This document shows positions 37,081 through 49,600 of a DNA stretch of 64,000 nucleotides, one piece after another; position 1 is the first letter of the stretch, and every line of letters begins with the position of its first letter. The position numbers were made by a program, and so were the translations under genes. The stretch comes from Coriaria nepalensis (Eukaryota; Streptophyta; Magnoliopsida; Cucurbitales; Coriariaceae), in the NCBI GenBank assembly GCA_027186245.1, contig CP114484.1:4414501-4478500 (forward strand), written 5' to 3'. The notes under the pieces were generated by a model, which searched no databases, was not told the origin of the DNA, and saw only the letters and a program-made list of their open reading frames with translations.

Positions 37081-38756
37081 AAAAATTTAGGTATTGCCTA
37101 CCGAGGGTAGGATAGTAGTAAATCTTCACTCTTGCGACTTCTCAAAAACATCACTTTTATTTTTCAAAATATAAACCCAAACCTTACAAGAACCATCTCT
37201 AAAAGAGATAAAATACTTCTCACCTCTAGACGACTCTATTTGTAATGATCCCCATAAGTCAAAGTAAACATAGCTCAATATCTTTATGGTAACATTCGAC
37301 GACTTGCTAGACTTCAACCAAATAGCCTTGTCGTAGACAAATTTCTCACAAAACTCTTAAGTCATATAGCTTCTCTCCACCAAACATCTCTTTCTTTTAC
37401 AATTCTTGCAAACATCTTTCACTAACATGACCAAGTCGTTTGTGCCATAAGCTTGCCGAAGAGCTTTCTTTCGGTTCAGCCATCGTTGTCGCTACATAGG
37501 GACATTTGTCCCTAATCCCTTTCATCACGACTTAAGATGCCATTTTCGCCTTTTCGATCATAGCCATATTGATTAAGCATACTAAGTGAAATGAAATTTC
37601 CTTTGAATCTCTTGAACATGTCTCACATTCGATAAGATCCTCTCAATCCCAACATGAGTGTTGATCCTTATAGAGTCAATGACAACCACTTTTGTTATCA
37701 TGTCTCACACAGTTTGTTGTTCCGCAATAAATCTTGAATGTCAACAATCTTCTTGTATTTCTCAAATCAACCTTCATTGAGAGTCATATGGAACGAACAA
37801 CCCGAATCCATAATCCAGTACCTATCCGAGTGCTTTGTTGGGACAAATAAGACATCCACACTCTTGTAGCCTTAATCTTGTTAAATAATAGCTGCTTCTC
37901 CAGCACCTACTTGTGAATTTACCTCTTTATTTCTCTTTAGATAATCTTTCTTCATATGTCCCTCATGGTAAAAGAAATTTTTTATGACCTTCTTGCCACC
38001 ATAGGACTTTGACCTATCCTTTTTCTCTCCATTTGACTCCATATTGCATGGTCTTCCTCTAACTAACAAATCATCTCTACTTTGCTCCTCCATTTCACTC
38101 TTTTATTTCTACTCCTTAGACTTTATAATTGTCAAATTATCTTCAAAAGTAATAGTTCCCTTCCATGCTGTAAAATGTCCCCAAAGTTCTCATAAGACTT
38201 TGGGAAAGAATGTAACAAAATTAAAGCCTTATCGGCATCCTCGTAAGTGACCCCAATATTCTCTAAGTCCATTTAAATTATTAAACTCATCGATATGATC
38301 TTGCAAGTCTTTGCCCTCCCCTATCTTAAAAGTGAAGAACTTTTCCTTGAGACACAATCGGTTTGAAAGTGAAGAACTTGTACAAATATTCGAGTTTTAA
38401 GCAAACCTTAGCCGCCAACTTCATCTTTACAACCTATTTTAGCAACTTGTCACTAAAGACTAAGAATCAAAGTATTACATGCCCTTTCAAGCACCCCTTA
38501 CTTCTCATCATTTATAGTAACCAAAAGCTTAGATGCTTGGCCTAGTACTTTTATAAGACCAAGATTACCTAAACGGCCAACATTTTCATCTTTTCTAACC
38601 GAAAGTCATTACACTCATCAAACTTCTGAATATCAACCTTAGAAATATAATTAGTCTTCTCAATAATTATGTCGAATACATGGCATGTGCTGTTAAGAAA
38701 TCAAACAATATAGACAAGTTCTCTTTTTTAAACTACATAAAATTTAGCCCTAATTT

Positions 38757-38769
38757 GGCTTTGATACCA
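38757..38769 (-). promoter_or_regulatory. Primer-binding site (initiator tRNA-Met type)
   Basis: Minus-strand TGGTATCAAAGCC lies three bases from the LTR edge at 38773 (LTR end reads ...CTTAACA). This is complementary to the 3' end of plant initiator tRNA-Met with one change, the usual copia primer. Confidence 0.8.
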
Positions 38770-38772
38770 ATT

Positions 38773-39250
38773 TGTTAAGATAATAGCATTTGTTATAGGA
38801 TAATCAACCAAGTAATTATACCAGAATCAAACAAATTATAGTCAACTCGAACTAGAGAATAGTAAAGAAGAAGACAAGATCTTAACTTGAATATTCAAAC
38901 TTCATTTCCAAGTCCTGCCTTAATGGTGGTGCTTACCGTCTATTATAATCAATCAAAGGGTTTACAAGAAGAAGATTATAAGAAATTTCCTATAAACTTC
39001 AAAACCTACTCTAATTTCCTTACAACGTCTCTTTCTCCATGTCTCACTCTTTTCTTCTTTCTCTTTTTCTCTCTCTTCCTCTAGGTTCTCTGAATATTCT
39101 TTTATAGGTAAAAAACTTACCGTAAACCTATTCTAATAATACTTACTGTAAACCTACTCAAACTCTAAAACCCATATAGACCCTAAAGTCTATGAATATC
39201 CTAAATCTCATAACTCAATTTGAGCCATATTTTCACATAAACCTGAACGT
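38773..39250 (-). repeat. 5' LTR of the copia relic (outer edge approximate)
   Basis: The inner edge begins TGTTAAGATA on the plus strand, next to the primer-binding site. It holds a CT-rich run near 39020-39085. The outer TG/CA boundary was not resolved and no matching 3' LTR exists in the window. Confidence 0.5.
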
Positions 39251-41369
39251 AACTTTAAATAATATTTTTCCAATTTTGTTATCAGAGATGATTGTTCGCC
39301 GAATCCTAATCCAGTGTGATCATTTTGTATTTTTTTCATAGATCTAGTTGTTTTGGTTAAACATACTATTAGCAGAGTTAATCCATCACCACAAATTGGG
39401 TTTGATCGTTAATAGTAACATTCAACCATCCTACTTCAAACTAATGATATTGATACCATAAGTATCGAGAGTTTAATAATAAAAAATTAATAATAAGGAT
39501 TGGATGGAAAAATAGGAAGCTGAGATTTTTTGAGTGAAATAGTATTATGATTTTAAAGTCCTAAAAATAATTTATATTAAAATATTAGTCTAATAAAAAG
39601 GAGAATCCAAAAATTTAAGAATACAGATTAGTTTATTGGCAAAACTGATCGAGAAGCAAAGTGAATAGTACAAGCCATAACAAAAATTTAAATAGATAAG
39701 CAAATTGAATTTTAGAAGTTACCATTGTAGGTTATAAATATGGTCATACTACTATACGTAAGACATAATTGAGATTTTCTTCTTCCTATAACTTTTTAAG
39801 TTGTTATATATTCTTAAAATCAACTATCTTCGCCAAAAACATAAACAATTGAATTCTACATTTTATTTTTATTTTTATTTAAATGTTGAATTTTGTAGTT
39901 ATGTATATATGAAGCTTCTTAATATGTGCTTTGGTACACATCAATGTCATATAAATCTTGTTTCAAGGATTTGACTGAAGTTAATCTTACGAACGATTAA
40001 GAAAGTTTAACTACTCAATGATTGTACGTACTACAGAAACTACATGGAATACATCAGGTTTCATATCTAGTTTTGGTCTTATTCTCTGATATATCATGTT
40101 TTATATCATCCATGGAGCCATGTGTAACACATGGCTGAAGAAAATTATCCGTCATTTCTCTATTGATAGATTTAAGCTTTGAAAAGACATATATAAGATG
40201 GCTGGTTGAGATATTTTCATCCTGAGACAACCAGTGTACGTACACGTTTGTTCAATAATTTAAGGACAGTTAAAACGTTATAATGATCCCTTCTAGAACC
40301 CCTGTTTTCAATTTAGTGTTTCTATTGACTACCCATCCTAGATAAACGTTTGATTGTATATATAATTAATTATTTCATAATCCTTTTATTATGTAATTCC
40401 TGAATATTTATATATAATTAATTCTTGGATCCTTTATTAAAATAAAAATTTTAGATTTTTATTTTAAAATTAATAAATAATAAATAAAATGATTTATTAT
40501 TTTTTAAGTACAATTTACATCGAACTTTTTTATATAAATAATATGAAATATATATAATTTAATGCTATATAAATTTTAATCTCTTTCTTGAAAATTAATT
40601 GATAATTAAATGAGTGACTTATTTTTCATATATACAAAGTCTCCAAAATTTAGTTTTCAAATATGAGATATATTCCCAATATAAAACTAGGATCAATTGC
40701 TACATTTTCAGTACATTTCTAAGATTTCTTAAGATATATATACCAAAGCCTCAAAAGGACAAAGAATAACATAATAACTCAAATTGATCTTATGAATACG
40801 ATAGACATCAGATATGAGTCATACTTGATTTTTTTACATCCAATGCATGCACGAAATAATTGCCGTTTGATTAAGTGTACGTGACCATTTTTAGGTAATT
40901 TCTTACACAGAAGACATTGTTTTGATGTTCGAAGGCTTGTGGCGTGTTGACAATTAGCCTCGACATAGCTACGTGGTTATAGGTACGAACGACGGTACGT
41001 GGTCCTCCCTCAACTCAAAATCTAATGTCTTAAAAAGTCGATGATCAATATGTGCTAGATTCTTTGCCACAAAAAAATATGTGCTACATTCTCAAGTGGT
41101 AATTAAGTAAATTGCCCTATTCGTAGATGTTTATATATTTTACAATACAGAATCAACTACAAAATTTAAGGCTTTAAAACTAATTAGTAATGAATTTATA
41201 TATCTAAATAACTTATATATAATTGAGTTTCTAGGCTAGAAGCTTTAGGATTTATGTATGCTCCAGCCGTGGCTACCATTCTCTTAAATATCTAAATAAT
41301 TTATATATAATTGAGTTTATGTGCTAGAAGCTCTAGGATTTATGTATGCTTGCGTGGTTATTATTATAG
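39251..41369. other. Intergenic, no gene recognised
   Basis: AT-rich. An 88-bp tandem duplication lies at about 41202-41289 and 41290-41352, sharing ATCTAAATAA and a TAGGATTTATGTATGCT segment. No coding region is supported. Confidence 0.5.
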
Positions 41370-41374
41370 GTGAT

Positions 41375-41997
41375 GATTCGTATCGGGACGGTCTGGCCCT
41401 GCTTGAGTACGGTACAGATTGTGTCGTGTCGTGCTCGATACAAATTGGCATGTGCCTGTGTCTAAAACTAGGACACGACACAGTAGGAATATAGTAACAT
41501 GCCATAAAAGTACCGTATCGGCCCGTGAGATAGTGCCGAGCTGTGAGCCTGTTTCGGCCTATGTGTCTATTTTGACCTGTGGGCCCGTTTTGACCCGTGA
41601 GCTCGAAAGCTTACTTTTGAAAAAAAAGTTTTAAATAAGAAAAGAGTTTTGAAGTGATTAGTAAAATACTAATGTTGTAATGCATATTTTGTATATTATT
41701 AATCGTTCATAATAGTTATTATTTAGTAAATTAGAAGTTAGTATAATTAATAATTAAAATTATAAATAAACTATAATAAATATTATTTGGCCAAATAACA
41801 TTTTGTATTAATCGAAAGGTTTTTAACATACATACAAAATGATTTTTAGAGAAAAAATTTATAAGATTAAGAGGTGCTTTTGGAATCGTACCTCGAACGG
41901 ACCCAAAAAGACTGTGATGTACCAGCCCACGTGCCCTCATAGTTGGGCACGGTATAACCTGACACTCGTGTCGTATCGTGCATGCTCGTCCTGGCAA
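41375..41997. mobile_element. Possible non-autonomous DNA transposon with GC-rich ends
   Basis: Two GC-rich blocks (about 41375-41610 and 41888-41997) full of CGTGTCGTG, GGCACG and CCCGTTTTGACCCGTGAG-type motifs flank an AT-rich middle. The blocks are partly inverted relative to one another. This layout is common in hAT-type non-autonomous elements, but I could not fix termini or a target duplication. Confidence 0.35.
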
Positions 41998-42675
41998 ATG
42001 TAAAAAAGTTAAATGTATTATTTAAAAAATAAGAGGATATACCTAAATTAACCATTAAAATAAATGAAAAATTAAACACAATTTTTACTTACCTTAGATG
42101 ACGAGGAAAAAAAAATACGTTTTTTAGGTGTTATAATATTAATTTATTTATTTTTTTTTTTTTGGCGAAATAGAAAAATATTTCTTTAATTTTTTGTTGT
42201 TTTCTTGATAGGGGAAGGACAACTTACAATTTTCATTGTTTTTTTGGCCAAAACTTATAATCTTTTAATAAGTACAAGCATAGTTTGCTGCAAATTCATT
42301 GACTCCAGAAGTCGGATTTGACAACACGGGAGGTACCACCAAATAAGTAAACAATCAAAATTTTGACACTCAGCTTTTCTTTCTCTATAACATAATTAAA
42401 CCCAAAATATAAATATTAAAACAAACAAAAAAACATAGAGTATAATTACACACCTGCAAATTTATAGCTCTTGAAAAAAAAGTCTTGAAATAGCTATGAA
42501 ATTAATCCTAGAAATACAATACTCATCATTCTGCATTTCCTGCTCCTCTTTAAAAGATGAAAATCTAACAAACTCCCTGTTGTAAAATTAAGTAAAACTA
42601 TAATTAACAAGATAAAATCAACATTAAAGAGGGGGCAAAAAAAAAAAGGACAAGAAACAGCAAATGGGTGTGAAT
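41998..42675. other. 3' flank of the AP2/ERF gene
   Basis: AT-rich sequence with T-runs near 42151-42164; the region next to 42675 will hold the 3' UTR. No further gene was seen. Confidence 0.45.
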
Positions 42676-43488
42676 TTAATGTTGCCATAAAAAGGCCTCA
42701 AATGTCCCTGCTGTAATGTGATCCCTAAAATGGCCATAACTCTCATCGCCATTAATGCTATTGCACTGATGATACCAGGGATGAGGACAGAGCCATTCCT
42801 CCACTACTGAGTCCGTAAACACTAACTCATTAGGCCACTCAGGCGAGTCATAACTTGCCCCGGCCAAACTCGGCAGCTCCACTATCTCACTCAGCTCCTC
42901 CGGCGCCAACCCTACTGATGAATCCTGCGACAATGATGATGTAGAGGATGTAGACACCATTGAATGCTTGACAATATCGGAAGTAGTGACCACCATCGAA
43001 GCGGCTTTAGCAGCGGCAGCTTGAACGTCTCGAGGAGATTTTGAGGCAGGCCTAGGAAGAGAATCGGCGAGTTCAGGGAAGTTTAGGATGGCTGAGTTGC
43101 CTTTGATGCTCAAGGCGGCTACGTCGTGGGCCCGGGCAGCCATCTCGGCAGTTGAGAAAGTACCTAGCCATATCCGATTTTTCTTTCTTGGCTCGCGAAT
43201 TTCAGACACCCATTTGCCCCACGCCCGCATTCGGATCCCCCGGTAAACTGGGTGCTTGGTGGCGTCGTTTCTGGGGATGTCATGATCTCGGGTTCGCTTC
43301 TTGAGGCGTTTCTTCTGCGCTGGGCCGGTTGGCCGAGTTTGTTTTAGTGCTATTGGGTTTAGTAAGGATGATCCAGATGAAGAAGGTAAGGAGGAGGAGG
43401 AGGAGGAGGAGTTAGTTGTGGTGCTCGGCTCGGTCTCGGAGTTGATTAGGAGAGGATCCGTCATTGATGATAGGTGGCTGAGGATCAC
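42676..43488 (-). CDS. AP2/ERF transcription factor, DREB A-4 (TINY-like) type
   Basis: A single-exon nuclear protein of 270 aa. The AP2 domain spans about residues 79-139, with [19 protein letters not shown] (82-100) and the Val in WVSEIREP that marks DREB-type binding. Straight after it come [20 protein letters not shown] (144-163), the extension typical of group III / A-4 factors. A basic patch (KKRLKKRTR, 59-67) is a likely nuclear signal, a Ser-rich N-terminus includes a run coded by a (TCC)n repeat, and acidic EEWLC plus a terminal LW motif suggest an activation region. Family members bind DRE/GCC-type promoter elements in stress and growth responses; the target here is inferred. A second Met at residue 9 (43464) is an alternative start. 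The closest homologues are ERF034-ERF043 and TINY/HARDY; I cannot tell which is the orthologue. Confidence 0.95.
   Translation of the reverse strand: MILSHLSSMTDPLLINSETEPSTTTNSSSSSSSLPSSSGSSLLNPIALKQTRPTGPAQKKRLKKRTRDHDIPRNDATKHPVYRGIRMRAWGKWVSEIREPRKKNRIWLGTFSTAEMAARAHDVAALSIKGNSAILNFPELADSLPRPASKSPRDVQAAAAKAASMVVTTSDIVKHSMVSTSSTSSLSQDSSVGLAPEELSEIVELPSLAGASYDSPEWPNELVFTDSVVEEWLCPHPWYHQCNSINGDESYGHFRDHITAGTFEAFLWQH
43389..43412. repeat. (GGA)n microsatellite inside the AP2/ERF coding region
   Basis: About seven GGA units on the plus strand code for the poly-Ser run near residues 27-33 of the factor. Repeat-length changes would alter serine number without shifting frame. Confidence 0.8.
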
Positions 43489-43626
43489 TTATGAGTAGTG
43501 TACTAAAAATCTCTTCGTTAAAGTTAATGTACTAATGACAAGTAAAAAAAACCCAGAAAGCGAATCTATTTCTCTCTTTATGGAACGTCTAGGATAGCAG
43601 GGTTTGTGATGTTAGTAGCCCACAAT

Positions 43627-43636
43627 CTATATATAG
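43627..43636 (-). promoter_or_regulatory. Probable TATA box of the AP2/ERF gene
   Basis: CTATATATAG about 139 bp upstream of the start codon on the minus strand. Confidence 0.55.
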
Positions 43637-45046
43637 GTAGCCAAGCTATAAATGCTGCTCTCTTTCTTTTTTTTTCACCTAGAGAGATTGTATGGGTTTT
43701 TGTGGTGAAAAGTGAAAAGTGAGTGTGAGAGAGAAGTGGTTCGTACAGTAGTAGAGAGGAGGGAGAGGGAGAGTTAAGGAGGGAATATTTAGGATGAAAT
43801 TTTTGTAAGTATTATGTTGTGTCATAATTAGTATGATTTTTGATGTGAAATATGAAAGTATTATTAATGAGCAAAATTATAGAGTATTACTCAACTTGAC
43901 GGTGCATACAAAAATCATTAAGATGTGAGTAAAACCTGGGGCTTAATTGTATTCGAGAGCGACTCCCACACTACCAAGTACTTGGCAGCTTTTGAGTTTG
44001 TTTAGGGAATTTTTTTGTGGATAATTTCTTTCCGGTTGGTTTCAAAGTTCGAATCTAGATTTTCTTTGTGGGATAAACTAGCGTTTAGATAAAACTGAAA
44101 GGGTTTTTTAATTACTTTATGATAATCAAATTTTGAACTAAATTGCATTTTTTTTTTTATTTAAATGATTTTCTTTTTCGTCGTTGAAAGTGTCCAAATA
44201 AGCTGAGTTTTTAACTCCCTAAGTATTTAATACTTAACTAGTCCCTCCTTGCCCATCGCTAGACTATTACAAATGCTGGAAGTGTTTCATCTACCTCTTG
44301 GAGGTTAAATGATGACTAATCTAAGAAAAATACTCTATATAGTATCGAACTTTCAAGCTTAAGATGAATCGCATCCAAATTCTTGAATTTTGATCACTCT
44401 ATTTAAATTCTAGACATTTAAGATATTCTTTTTGTATTTATTTAGTTAAAAGTTTACGCTCATAAAATAATTATATCTACTGATCCGAAAAGTTGTTGAG
44501 CCTGCGGTCTCAAATCATTTTAGGACGGTGATAAAATTAGTGTTGAGTGAAATATGGAGAGTATGAAAATTAAAGTGGGAGAAAAATGATTGATAAGATT
44601 TCAATCAATTTTTTTGGGTTATTTTACTTCTTAATTTTTATATAGTTCATGTTTTATAAATTTATCTTTATATAATCTCTGATCAATTATTTAATTCATG
44701 TATAATTTAAATAAGACTTTTTAATCTATATGATGATTTTTAAATTATCAATGATGATGTGACATATTATATCAACATGTCATGTCATTCATAAAAATAT
44801 TTATGATTCTTGCATCTTCAACCTTTCATTATTTTTCAATTTCCTCTCCTATTATATTTTTATTATATTTTTTTAATCCAAATTTCATTTTTCATTCTTA
44901 GAAAAATGAAAAACTTAGTGTACAAATAAAATAAAAAATCCCGATCCTAATTCTCATAAACAATGGATCCAAACGATTTGATTTTTCTTACAAGAAATCG
45001 ATTTGATGTCTACGTGAAGTATCCAAATCGGATTTGCTCTATTCTT
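43637..45046. other. Intergenic, no gene recognised
   Basis: Promoter-distal flank of the AP2/ERF gene, AT-rich, with a GA-rich tract near 43727-43772. No coding region is supported. Confidence 0.45.
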
Positions 45047-45392
45047 CATAAAGAATTCAATTGGATCGATCCAATCATTCACGAAGACGAGATCCTATAG
45101 ACCCAATCCTTCACATGAAGAACCGGATCAATCCCTGACGAGGACGATGAACCGGAAAAAAAAAGTGTTCAAACTTGAATCGAAGAACCGAATCCGGGTT
45201 CCTATTTTTAGCACGAATTCATAAAGAATTCAATTGGATCGATCCAATCATTCACGAAGACGAGATCCTATAGACCCAATCCTTCACATGAAGAACCGGA
45301 TCAATCCCTGACGAGGACGATGAACCGGAAAAAAAAAAGTGTTCAAACTTGAATCGAAGAACCGAATCCCGGTTCCTATTTTTAGCACGAAG
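45047..45392 (+). repeat. 173-bp tandem duplication, ~99% identical
   Basis: Copies at 45047-45219 and 45220-45392, both starting CATAAAGAATTCAATTGG and ending with a TTTAGCACGAA segment. I see one substitution and one A-run length difference between them, so the duplication is recent compared with the other repeats in the window. Confidence 0.88.
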
Positions 45393-45461
45393 AGCAATTG
45401 AACACAAGATTTGCGTTCGTGTTCTTTCCCGGAAGAACAGAAATCTCGCGAGCTTAGATCC

Positions 45462-45607
45462 GAGCTTGCAACCTCCATTGATGGAGATCTAGCAAGCTTG
45501 GATTAAGCTCACGACCTCTATTGTTGGAGGTCAAGCAAACTCAGATCCGAGCTTGCGACCTCCATTGATGGAGCAAGCTCAGATTTAGCTCGCGATCTCC
45601 ATTGTAG
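45462..45607 (+). repeat. Four-unit ~40-45-bp tandem repeat
   Basis: Units of the form GAGCTTGCGACCTCCATTGA plus a GGAGATCAAGCAAGCTCAGAT-like tail, with variable length (about 45, 43, 39 and a partial). It follows the 173-bp duplication closely; together they may be an LTR or other element fragment. Confidence 0.65.
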
Positions 45608-47032
45608 GCCCTCTGGATATCTTTAATTACGTAATTCTTATGTCATTCACGAATTTGGTAAATTGGGCTATGACACAAATTCTGACACTGACCTTGTTAG
45701 GCCTCTGGATCTATGTTCAACCTCCTTCCCGATACTTGTACAGAGCTTTATTAGCTTGAATTTTCCCAATTAATTTCATGTAATTTATATCTAATTTAAT
45801 TCTAATTTAAAACTGTTAAGATAAATTAATTATAATTTTAGGTTAATTGATGTTTTATAAAATCAAACCGAATTTTTGGACCTCAACAGATCTAGCTGGA
45901 GAAATCAAAGTTTGTATTAACTCAATATTTATTAATTTAAATAGTGTGTGAAATGGAATAATATAAGTTCAAATTAAATTTCATAATTTAATCATAAAAG
46001 TGTGGAAAGATTACTAAAATGGGAAATTGTTAGAAGTGTGTATTTACATATTCTTCTTCTTTTTTTCTTTTTTTTTTCAAATTTAATTTAGTTCAAAGGT
46101 TACAAACAATTGACCAATTAAGAGAATTGGGAAGTAAAGAGCTGGCAAAGGACGCACAGGCTGGCTTCCGACCGTGTGGGAGAAGGAGAGGGGGAAGTGG
46201 GGGAAGATGGAAAATGCAATAGATACCTCAGTCCAAATGCATCACATCTACTGTTAGCGAAAAGGTTGCCTGCTTTTTTCACCCTATCTATCCGCCTCTT
46301 TTTACATTCTTTTCTATATCTCATATACTAGAGATTTTTTATTAGATCAAATCCATGTATAAATTGTGGCCAATTTTTCTCCTGTTTAAACTAGCCATTT
46401 TAATGGTTAATTCTTATTGATCTGATCCATAATTTATACTATCGAACTAAGTTCATTAAAAAAAACTTTGCTCACAATCTACGTAAAGTCACACTAAGGT
46501 TGTCGGGTTCACTTCTTTCGTATGTATCACAATAATCACATCAAAGTCAACAAGATTCTTATCGTTCATAATTTCCATGTTCTTAAATCGTGTTCATAAT
46601 TTCCATGTTCACTAAGAAATTGCGCTTGCTTTTTGAAAATGGACAATAGAGAGCTGATCATAATATTATATGAAATCAATGTTTTCTTTAGATGAGTTTG
46701 ATTGACCCTAAATTTACACTTGACCCTGACCGAATAAAACGAAAATTCGTGAAATGATCAGGTACAAAATATGGCATAAATTTTGTGTATAAGATGACAT
46801 AATTTATGATACATCCATCCCGATAACAGAAATCGATAAATAATAAATTTATTTATTTATTGAGTTACTCTTTTAAACATGGTCTGAAAAAAAGCTCGTA
46901 ATAAATAATGATACAATAAAAATATTTACAAGAATTCCTCTCATTACGTATCTAATGGTTAGAGTCTTACATATCACTAAGAAATTGTTAAATCAATAAT
47001 TCATAACACCTATTAATAAACATGATGAATGG
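45608..47032. other. Intergenic, no gene recognised
   Basis: AT-rich sequence up to the copia element. Short frames here show no domain. A small GC-rich patch near 46130-46200 is unexplained. Confidence 0.45.
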
Positions 47033-47203
47033 TGTAAAAATTTAGAATAGATAAAATTTATGTATATTTTCATTAATTTTGGATCTCTATTTTATAATAT
47101 AAAAAGTGTAGCATATAAGGAAATGACAAGGAAATAATGAGAATTAAATTAATGCAACTCCACAAGAAAAAAATTAGGAGCTAATTAAGTACTAATTTTA
47201 ACA
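47033..47203 (-). repeat. 3' LTR of the copia element
   Basis: Plus-strand edges TGTAAAAATT and TTTTAACA. It pairs with 51375-51544. Just inside it lies the minus-strand tract TTGAGAGTG, a likely polypurine tract. Confidence 0.85.
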
Positions 47204-47455
47204 CGCACTCTCAAGTTAGAGCATATAAATTGGTAATGCCCAACTTGCTGGAAAGAGTGTGGAAGAGGTCGTTGCCGAGAGATTTGGTGAAGATGTCGGC
47301 TAACTAATGAGCGGAGGGAACATGAAAGGTGTTGAGGAGTCTAGCTCGCAATGTTTCACGAACAAAGTGGCATTCGATGTCAATGTATTTTGTACGTTCA
47401 TGAAAACCGGGATTTTGAGCAATGTGAAGGGCAGATTAATTGTCGCAAAGAAGAG

Positions 47456-47880
47456 TCATAAGTGCTGGATGAGAAACACTGAAATCAAGGAGGAGTTGTT
47501 TGAGCCAGGTGAGCTAACAAGTAGTAACAACCAAGTGTGATATTCGGCTTCGGCAGATGAACGAGTAACTATGGTTTGTTTTTTTGTGCGCCAAGAGATG
47601 GGACTAGAACCAAGCTGAATGAAAAAACCGGTAGTCGATGGCAGGTAGTGGGACAACGGGCCCATTCAGAGTCGGTGTAGGCGGTGATATGTAGATTGTT
47701 GGAAGAAGGGAAAAAAACCCCTTGACCAACTTTTGAGATATCGAAGAACACGAACGGCAACATCGAGGTGTGGTGTGCGAAGAGCATGCATGAATTGACT
47801 GAGAATATTGACGGAGAAGACGATGTATGGACGAGTGCTAATAAGGTAGATTATAGGCAACCAACAAAACGACGCTAGTG
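47456..47880 (-). pseudogene. copia reverse transcriptase end and RNase H, frameshifted
   Basis: Overlapping minus-strand frames give [17 protein letters not shown], then [10 protein letters not shown] and [11 protein letters not shown], the standard copia RNase H signatures in the correct order. The pieces fall in different frames, so at least two frameshifts are present. RNase H removes the RNA strand during reverse transcription. Confidence 0.88.
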
Positions 47881-48095
47881 GCCTGCATCGGAGAGAAGAT
47901 CACTATCAGTGTGATTGAGCTTCAGATTTTGTTCCATAGGAAAAGAAATGGGACGAGAGCCGAGATGACCACTATCAAAGAGAATGTCAAGAGTGTATTT
48001 CTACTAAGAGAGAGAAATACTAGTAGGGGAACATGCCACTTCAAGGCCGAGAAAATATTTCAGAGGGCCTAAGTCCTTTGTCTTGAATTGACGTG

Positions 48096-48560
48096 CTAAA
48101 TGGTCTTTGAAGAAATTGATCTGGGGAAGGTGAGTTCCTGCAACCAAAATGTCATCCACATAAACGAGGACAATGGTGAAAGAAGAGCTAGTGGTGAGAG
48201 TGAAAAGAGAGTAATCTGTCTGTGATTGAGTGAAACCTGCACTAAGAAGAACGAGGAGGCTTGTTTGAGGCCGTAAAGGGATTTACAGAGGTGACAAACT
48301 CGGGTATCACCAGTGGAGCAATAATCGAGGGGAGGCTGCTTATAGACCTCCTCATTAAGGTCCCCATAAAAGAACGTACTATGGACATCTAATTGATGCA
48401 TGATCCAATTCCAGGCAGCGGCTGTGGTAAGAACACAGCGGACAGTGACCATTTTAGCAACATAAGTAAATATTTCCTGATAATCTAGCCCTTCAACCTG
48501 AGTATAACTTTTAGCAACAAGATGTGCCTTGTATAGTTCAAGGGTTTCATCAGTACGTAG
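48096..48560 (-). pseudogene. copia reverse transcriptase core, frameshifted
   Basis: The minus strand reads RCVLTTAAAWNWIMHQLDVH, then GDLNEEVYKQPP, then LCKSLYGLKQAS, all typical copia reverse transcriptase blocks. The catalytic YVDD box is intact at 48151-48162 but lies in a different frame from the preceding block. Confidence 0.9.
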
Positions 48561-49065
48561 TTTGATTTTGAAAACTCATTTACAACTAATTAGCTTATTT
48601 CCAGTAGGAAGAGGCTCTAATGTCCAAGTATTGTTGTCTTCTAAGGCATGTAATTCGGACTTCATGGCCTCACGCCATTAGGCATGGCATGCGACAATAG
48701 AGTAAGAAGAAAACTCAACAATGGCAGTTAAGGCATATAAAAGTTTATTGTGAGAAGGAGAGAAACGAGCATAAGAGAGAAAAGGTTATAATGGATGTGG
48801 CGTACCTGAGACTATGGGAGCGGTGAATGAGGCAATGAGAGTGTCTTCTAATGTGGGGCAAATGTCATTAGAGAAATAGCAAGGATCATGAGTGGTGTGA
48901 TGAGGGCAAGCCGGAATGGGTGGTAGAGAGTGAGGGGGAGTCGGAGGAGGTGTTGCAAGAGATAAAGGAAGGGAGGGGATATTAGGGTCAGGAAGAGGAA
49001 GGATGGATGTAGAGGAAGGGATAGTGTGGATGAGAAAGTGAAATTGATTTTCGAAGAAAGTGATA

Positions 49066-49600
49066 TCACGAGAAAAGAAGGTAGATATGAGTGTCAAGAT
49101 TTATAGAGTTTGTAAACTTTTCGATTACTCGGATATCCGATGAAAATACATTTGGATGAGTGAGCGGAAAACTTGTCACGGTGAGCTTGAAGGGTCTGAG
49201 CATAACATAAGCAACCAAAAACGTGAATATGAGAATAAAGGGGAGGTTTGTTAAGAAGCAGTTCAAAAGGAGATTTATGATTAAGTGAAACACTAGGAGT
49301 GCGATTAATAAAATAGGTAGCAGTTAAAATGTAGTCGCCCCAAAATTGAATAGGGAGATTAGGTTGAAAACGAAGGCATCATGCAACATTTCAGAGATGG
49401 CGATGTTTTCATTCGATAACTCTATTTTGTGTGCGAGTTTTAACGCAAGTACGGTGATGTAAAACATCATTCTCAAAGAAAAAAGTTTGAAGTGGAAGAG
49501 ATAGAAATTCTTGCCCATTAATAGTTCGGATAGTTTTAATAGTAGTAGAAAATTGAGTGCGGATGAGTGCAACAAAAATTCATCTGATAACGTATCGCTT
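49066..49600 (-). pseudogene. copia integrase C-terminal half, with stops
   Basis: The minus strand carries RTDNGKEF, an NGVVERKHRH-type motif and an INRTPS...[19 protein letters not shown] block followed by [10 protein letters not shown] stop interrupts just after the ERKHRH motif. Integrase inserts the element copy into host DNA. Confidence 0.85.

Larger units (their letters stand above)
37081..39250 (-). mobile_element. Ty1/copia relic with 5' LTR and primer-binding site
   Basis: Minus-strand order: 5' LTR (38773 to about 39250), primer-binding site, gag (about 38750-37880) with a broken zinc knuckle (FFYHEGHMKKDY, Cys residues lost), protease with intact WIMDSGCSFHMT (about 37800-37835), and the start of the integrase core (37317-37126). 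Sequence stops matching at about 37081, so the rest of integrase, reverse transcriptase, RNase H and the 3' LTR are gone. The far LTR boundary is approximate. Confidence 0.82.

Noticed and set aside
45284..45478. Minus-strand frame of 64 codons over the 173-bp repeat.
   Set aside because: It crosses the duplicated segment, has no domain, and is not conserved between the two copies.
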